From: Paenibacillus odorifer
Lineage (GTDB): Bacteria > Bacillota > Bacilli > Paenibacillales > Paenibacillaceae
Assembly: GCF_000758725.1 (NCBI RefSeq)
Contig: NZ_CP009428.1
Coordinates: 4,774,001 to 4,838,000, forward strand
Length of the DNA stretch: 64,000 nt
Direction: 5' to 3'
The notes under the pieces were generated by a model. It saw only the letters and a program-made list of their open reading frames with translations. It was not told the DNA's origin and made no database searches. The translations under genes were made by a program, and so were the position numbers. Shown in pieces: positions 60,191-64,000 of this stretch (its first letter is position 1; each line of letters begins with the position of its first letter).

Positions 60191-60976
60191 CACTTCGGTC
60201 CGGCATCGGTCGCGATACTCCTTAGGCGACATCCCCGTCTGCTTCTGAAATACCTTGGTAAAATAACGCCGCTCCTGATAGCCAACTCCGGAGCCAATCA
60301 TCGTAATACTCTTATCACTGTTAGTTAGCATAAACTTAGCAGCTTCAATTCGTTGTAGGGTCACGTATTCCACAAAAGTCATAGCAAAACGATTCTTAAA
60401 TAAGAGACAGAAATAACTGCCACTAATCCCGATCTTATTCGCCACTTCCTCAATCCCAATATCAGAATGGAGATGTTCTGTGATGTACTTAGCTGCTTGG
60501 TTCATCAGCTGATCCGGTGTTTTTTTGCCAGAATCATCTTCACCTTCAGGGATTTCCTGAAAAATTGGAATGCTATTATACAGTTTATTCTTAAACTGCT
60601 TACTACGGATCTTAGCCCCAATTTCCCGTACCTTATTGCCAAGCTCTTCATAATGTATCGGCTTACAAATATACTCTTTAACACCTAGCCGAATCGCTTC
60701 CCGTGCATAATCAAACTCCTGATATCCGGTAAGAAGCAGCACCTCGCTATCCAATCCCATCTCCCGCAACTTACCGATAAAAGTTAACCCGTCCATCACT
60801 GGCATACGGATGTCACATAACACAAGATCAGGCTGTTTCTCCTCGGCAATACGCAAAGCATCCATTCCACTTCGCGCCATACCGACAACCTCCATCCCCA
60901 TCTCCTGCCAAGGCAACACCCTGTTCAGATTATTCAGAATTGGGGCTTCGTCATCAACCAATAATACTTTTAGCAT
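60185..60976 (-). CDS. YesN-type response regulator (receiver + AraC HTH)
   Basis: Response regulator of the second YesMN pair. About 263 aa: receiver domain with Asp9-Asp10 and phospho-acceptor Asp55 (LVLCDIRMPVMDG), a short linker and a C-terminal AraC HTH (about 165-260; GISGSYFCLLFKNRFAMTFV and GYQERRYFTKVFQKQTGMSP). The ATG at 60976 follows GGGGGAAG; the longer frame reaches inside the kinase gene and is rejected. It overlaps the kinase gene by 23 nt. It is shorter than the first RR because the middle region is missing. Confidence 0.92.
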   Translation of the reverse strand: MLKVLLVDDEAPILNNLNRVLPWQEMGMEVVGMARSGMDALRIAEEKQPDLVLCDIRMPVMDGLTFIGKLREMGLDSEVLLLTGYQEFDYAREAIRLGVKEYICKPIHYEELGNKVREIGAKIRSKQFKNKLYNSIPIFQEIPEGEDDSGKKTPDQLMNQAAKYITEHLHSDIGIEEVANKIGISGSYFCLLFKNRFAMTFVEYVTLQRIEAAKFMLTNSDKSITMIGSGVGYQERRYFTKVFQKQTGMSPKEYRDRCRTEVQ

Positions 60977-62807
60977 AATGATCTTCCCCCTGCTCGTATT
61001 TAGGTATGACACATTGGATAATAGTACCATGACCTGGACTAGAACAGATAAATATTCCGTACCTGTCACCGTATTCAATGCGGATGCGATCTGCTACACT
61101 GCGAATACCAAGACCTCTGCGTTCAAGATTCATCCGGTTATCCCGTTCAACCTTAACTTCTTGCTCCACAGGATCATTCACAATATATTGAAAAATAGCT
61201 AACTGAGACGGTGTAATACCAATACCATTATCTTCAATACGTAAAATCAAATCCCCCTGCTTCTCCCAAACTTTCACAGAAACATGACCTTTGTAATCAA
61301 TGCCCTCAAATCCATGTTGAATGCTGTTCTCTACAAGCGGTTGTAAAGTGAGTTTAAGGATACCGCAACTCATCAATTCATTCGGAATATCGATCTCATA
61401 TTCGAACAAATCTTCAAAGCGGAATTTTTGTATATCCAAATAATTGCGCAAATGTTTAACTTCTTCATCCAGCGTAATCTCTTCCCGATCCTGAATGCTA
61501 ATTCGCAAAATACTGGCCAGCCTGTAGACCATCTCACTAACTTTTTTACCTTCATTCTGTATAGCGAGAACATTGATTGATTCTAATGTATTGAATAAAA
61601 AATGTGGTTTAATCTGTGCCTGCAGAACACGCATCTCAGCTTGATTCTTGCGACGCTGCTCCACATGAATTCTGTTAAATAACCCATTAATTTTATCCAT
61701 AAGATCATTAAATCCCTTAGCAAGCAGCGTTAACTCATCATTTCCTTTAACTTCTACCCTAGTGGTCAGATCTCCGTCTTCAACCCGGCGCATAAAACGA
61801 ACAATGACGGCGATGCCGCCGGTAATCCGGTTCATAAAAAATAAATTGAAGATCACAGCTGCCAATAAGCAAAGGAAAATCACAGCGACGAACCAGCGAG
61901 CAAATACTGTAACTTCGTGAGACAACGTATTCCAAGAAGTCACAGATACCAGACTCCATGGATAGTCCTTCAAGTGATACATGGAAAGAATGCTTTTCTC
62001 CCCGTTGTACTCTGTTTTGAAACTCTGAAACCCTTTTTTAAAGGTAATCTCTTTATCCGCGAAAGACTGGAAGTCCTGTCCATCCAGCTTTTGATCTGGG
62101 TCAAAAAGAATCATTCCATCATCATTTACAAGCATAAAGGAAACATCCTGATTGCTATCCCCAATTTTTAGATTGCGAAATATGGATTCGAACTCCCAAT
62201 TCTTGATCTGCACAACTAGGATACCTATGTTCTGAAAGAAGCTCAATTCCTTCACTAAGCGAATTTGTGTAAACACAGGTTCAGTACCCGTAAGCTCGGG
62301 ATACTCGTGAGGAGCCAGCCATTTCGGCACACCATTCAAGTCCATAACTTCCTGGTACAGATCACTTTTTTTGAATGTATCATAGGGTAGCGTTCGGAAA
62401 TTTTCCTTGTTAAAAAGCGACACGATTTCAGAGTTACCTCTACCGTTAAAATTGTACAAAAACGCATAACTGATCGATGGATGATTAAACAACAGACTAC
62501 GGAAATTGCGCTGGCTCGCATTCAGATTCAGTTGCTCAGCATCAGTCAAATCCTGATTGGTAGGATCATCTGCACTAAGGGCCATATGAAATACCGAGGT
62601 AGCAATTCCGTTGTCTGTAACGTTATCCATATCTTTTAGTACATTAGAAATACTGTAGCTAATCGCTTTAAGTGAGTATTCCGACTGCTGGCTGTACTTT
62701 TTCTCAATAGAATTATAAGTCACAAAAAACATAAGCATGCCTAGAATAAATAAAGGAATGATAATCAGGCCCAAAAATGCCGTAAATAATTTATAGCGCA
62801 AATTCAT
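60954..62807 (-). CDS. YesM-type sensor histidine kinase
   Basis: Second YesM-family sensor, 617 aa: TM1 (about 8-31), extracytoplasmic region (about 32-300), TM2 (about 303-325), HAMP, His_kinase with phospho-acceptor His402 in QIKPHFLFNTLESI, and an HATPase domain (LQPLVENSIQHGFEG, IEDNGIGI, RRGLGIRSVADRI). It lies 28 nt after the permease gene and is followed by its response regulator, so sensor and transporter are co-expressed. Confidence 0.93.
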   Translation of the reverse strand: MNLRYKLFTAFLGLIIIPLFILGMLMFFVTYNSIEKKYSQQSEYSLKAISYSISNVLKDMDNVTDNGIATSVFHMALSADDPTNQDLTDAEQLNLNASQRNFRSLLFNHPSISYAFLYNFNGRGNSEIVSLFNKENFRTLPYDTFKKSDLYQEVMDLNGVPKWLAPHEYPELTGTEPVFTQIRLVKELSFFQNIGILVVQIKNWEFESIFRNLKIGDSNQDVSFMLVNDDGMILFDPDQKLDGQDFQSFADKEITFKKGFQSFKTEYNGEKSILSMYHLKDYPWSLVSVTSWNTLSHEVTVFARWFVAVIFLCLLAAVIFNLFFMNRITGGIAVIVRFMRRVEDGDLTTRVEVKGNDELTLLAKGFNDLMDKINGLFNRIHVEQRRKNQAEMRVLQAQIKPHFLFNTLESINVLAIQNEGKKVSEMVYRLASILRISIQDREEITLDEEVKHLRNYLDIQKFRFEDLFEYEIDIPNELMSCGILKLTLQPLVENSIQHGFEGIDYKGHVSVKVWEKQGDLILRIEDNGIGITPSQLAIFQYIVNDPVEQEVKVERDNRMNLERRGLGIRSVADRIRIEYGDRYGIFICSSPGHGTIIQCVIPKYEQGEDHYAKSIIG

Positions 62808-62835
62808 CGGCTAGTGCTCCTGACTGAGAATAAAG

Positions 62836-63666
62836 TTATCCTTTTACGCCGCCCGCTGTTACACCTTCAATAATCTTCTCCTGCAGAATAGCATAAATGA
62901 TAATTACCGGCAGGACGCTGAAGACGATACCGGCTGACATTTGTGCATAGTTCATTTGGTATTGATCACGGAATTGGACCATACCTACTGGAAGCGTTCG
63001 CAGCTCGTCATTCGACAGGAAGTAGTTAGCTAGCAAGAACTCGTTCCAATTTCCCAGGAAATTAACAATGAATACAGTAACCATAGCCGGAACCGTTAGA
63101 GGTACAATAATTCTAGCAAAGATACCCGGTGCCTTCAAGCCATCCATGACCGCAGCTTCTTCTATTTCTCTAGGTAAATTTCGCATAAATGCTGCTAAAA
63201 TAATTATGGTAAATGGAATCGCATTGGCGATATAAGGAATGATCAACGCCCAGTGGGTGTTCAGTATTCCTAACTTACGTACAATCGTATAAATCGGCAG
63301 CATTAAAGCATTATTCGGAATGAGCATTCCTACTAAAACCAGTGAGAACAAAATAGTATTCCATTTCCCCTGACGCATCCGCGTAACCGCAAAAGCAAAC
63401 ATAGACGCAAGCAGAATGGACACTACAGAAGCAAGTATCGAAATGTACAAACTGTTGAAAAAGTAAGTACTGATCTTGGCATTTACCCAAGCTTCGACGT
63501 AGTTATTGAAGACGAATTCCTTTGGAATGCCAAAAGGATTAAGCGCAATCTCATTATTATCCTTTTTCACAGAAGAGAATAATACGAATAGGAAAGGAAA
63601 CAGGATCACTAACAAATAGAATAAAAGGGCAATATGTGGCAGACTCTTTTTCAGGGCGCGTGGCAT
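62836..63666 (-). CDS. MalG-type sugar ABC transporter permease
   Basis: Inner-membrane permease of 276 aa with six helices. The EAA loop is EIEEAAVMDGLKAPGIFARIIVPLTVPAMV (landmark E-A-A-x3-G), and the tail ends in EKIIEGVTAGGVKG. The ATG at 63666 overlaps the TGA of the upstream permease (TGATG), so the two are coupled. It resembles the maltose/lactose-type CUT1 family. Confidence 0.93.
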   Translation of the reverse strand: MPRALKKSLPHIALLFYLLVILFPFLFVLFSSVKKDNNEIALNPFGIPKEFVFNNYVEAWVNAKISTYFFNSLYISILASVVSILLASMFAFAVTRMRQGKWNTILFSLVLVGMLIPNNALMLPIYTIVRKLGILNTHWALIIPYIANAIPFTIIILAAFMRNLPREIEEAAVMDGLKAPGIFARIIVPLTVPAMVTVFIVNFLGNWNEFLLANYFLSNDELRTLPVGMVQFRDQYQMNYAQMSAGIVFSVLPVIIIYAILQEKIIEGVTAGGVKG

Positions 63667-64000
63667 CAGTATTCAATCCTTTCTGTACGACGTGCAATCA
63701 GCAGCTGATAAAGGACTGTAACCACCAGTGTAAACGCAAAGATCAGGACAGCGATGGCATTTCCGTATCCATACTTAAAGTTCGTGATCGCATATTTAAT
63801 CATGTATGTTGCCATTACATCGGTTGAACCTGCAGGTCCCCCCTTAGTCATAACGATGACAATATCCGCCGCTTTCATTGCTCCAGCAATGGATAGCATA
63901 ATTACAACCGAGATGATCGGTACGATTAGTGGGAGCGTGATACGGGTAGCGCGTTGAAATCCGGTTGCGCCGTCAATGGCTGCAGCTTCATCCAATTCAC
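63666..64000 (-). CDS. MalF-type sugar ABC transporter permease (partial, N-terminus beyond window)
   Basis: C-terminal 111 codons of a CUT1 permease, including the EAA loop ELDEAAAIDGATGFQRATRI and two or three membrane helices. The reading frame remains open to the right edge, so the start lies outside. It is the first visible gene of the malF-malG-kinase-regulator operon; a solute-binding protein gene may lie further upstream. Confidence 0.9.
   Translation of the reverse strand, partial: ELDEAAAIDGATGFQRATRITLPLIVPIISVVIMLSIAGAMKAADIVIVMTKGGPAGSTDVMATYMIKYAITNFKYGYGNAIAVLIFAFTLVVTVLYQLLIARRTERIEY

Overview
The window reads as chromosomal DNA of an endospore-forming, low-to-mid GC Firmicute, most likely Paenibacillus. 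It carries spo0A, spoIVB, the complete spoIIIA operon and a spore photoproduct lyase gene. It also carries stalk-type (copper-amine-oxidase-like) surface proteins and LplABC/YesMN-type sugar modules, which are abundant in Paenibacillus. All assignments come from reading the translated sequence and its context; no database search was possible.

Layout. 1-3.6 kb: an aliphatic sulfonate/nitrate-type ABC transporter operon (ssuB, ssuA and two tandem ssuC permeases, the last cut by the window edge). 3.7-7.1 kb: an accessory patch with a broken stalk-domain ORF, an AT-rich ABC-F ATPase and an unrecognised zinc-ribbon protein. 7.3-39 kb: a long housekeeping and sporulation block, nearly all on the minus strand. 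Its order matches the Bacillus subtilis arrangement from mntR to spo0A (mntR, yqhO, yqhP, yqhQ, yqhR, papA, efp, yqhV, spoIIIAA-AH, accBC, yqhY, nusB, folD, xseAB, ispA, dxs, tlyA, argR, recN, spoIVB, spo0A). The differences are insertions (a GHL10 glycosidase, a DHFR-like gene, an aspartokinase, a YitT protein, amaP/DUF2273 and a membrane protein gene) and the absence of aroQ. 40-48.5 kb: splB, ccdA, a znuACB zinc importer with Zur-like operators, metG behind a methionine T-box, yidD and zur. 48.6-51 kb: a large secreted stalk/PKD protein. 51-64 kb: three carbohydrate sensing and uptake modules: a YesMN two-component pair with its own solute-binding lipoprotein (+), an lplB-ytcP-lplA transporter (-), and a second permease pair with its own YesMN pair (-).

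How the genes work together. The central block combines isoprenoid synthesis (dxs, ispA), DNA repair (xseAB, recN), C1 metabolism (folD), malonyl-CoA synthesis (accBC) and envelope homeostasis (asp23-type genes) with the mother-cell-to-forespore channel (SpoIIIA), the signalling protease SpoIVB and the sporulation master regulator Spo0A. The zinc genes form a regulatory unit: Zur is encoded 3 kb upstream of the transporter, whose promoter contains Zur-like boxes.

The most unusual non-coding structure is at 59.5-60.2 kb. It holds a 37-bp tandem array in which most units can form a hairpin, then a strong hairpin, then a large imperfect palindrome, then a 41-bp tandem repeat that runs into the 3' end of a response-regulator gene. 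Two other unexplained structured regions are a pair of related inverted-repeat elements between mntR and the GHL10 gene (39.39-39.60 kb) and a roughly 300-bp insertion-like spacer between znuC and znuB.
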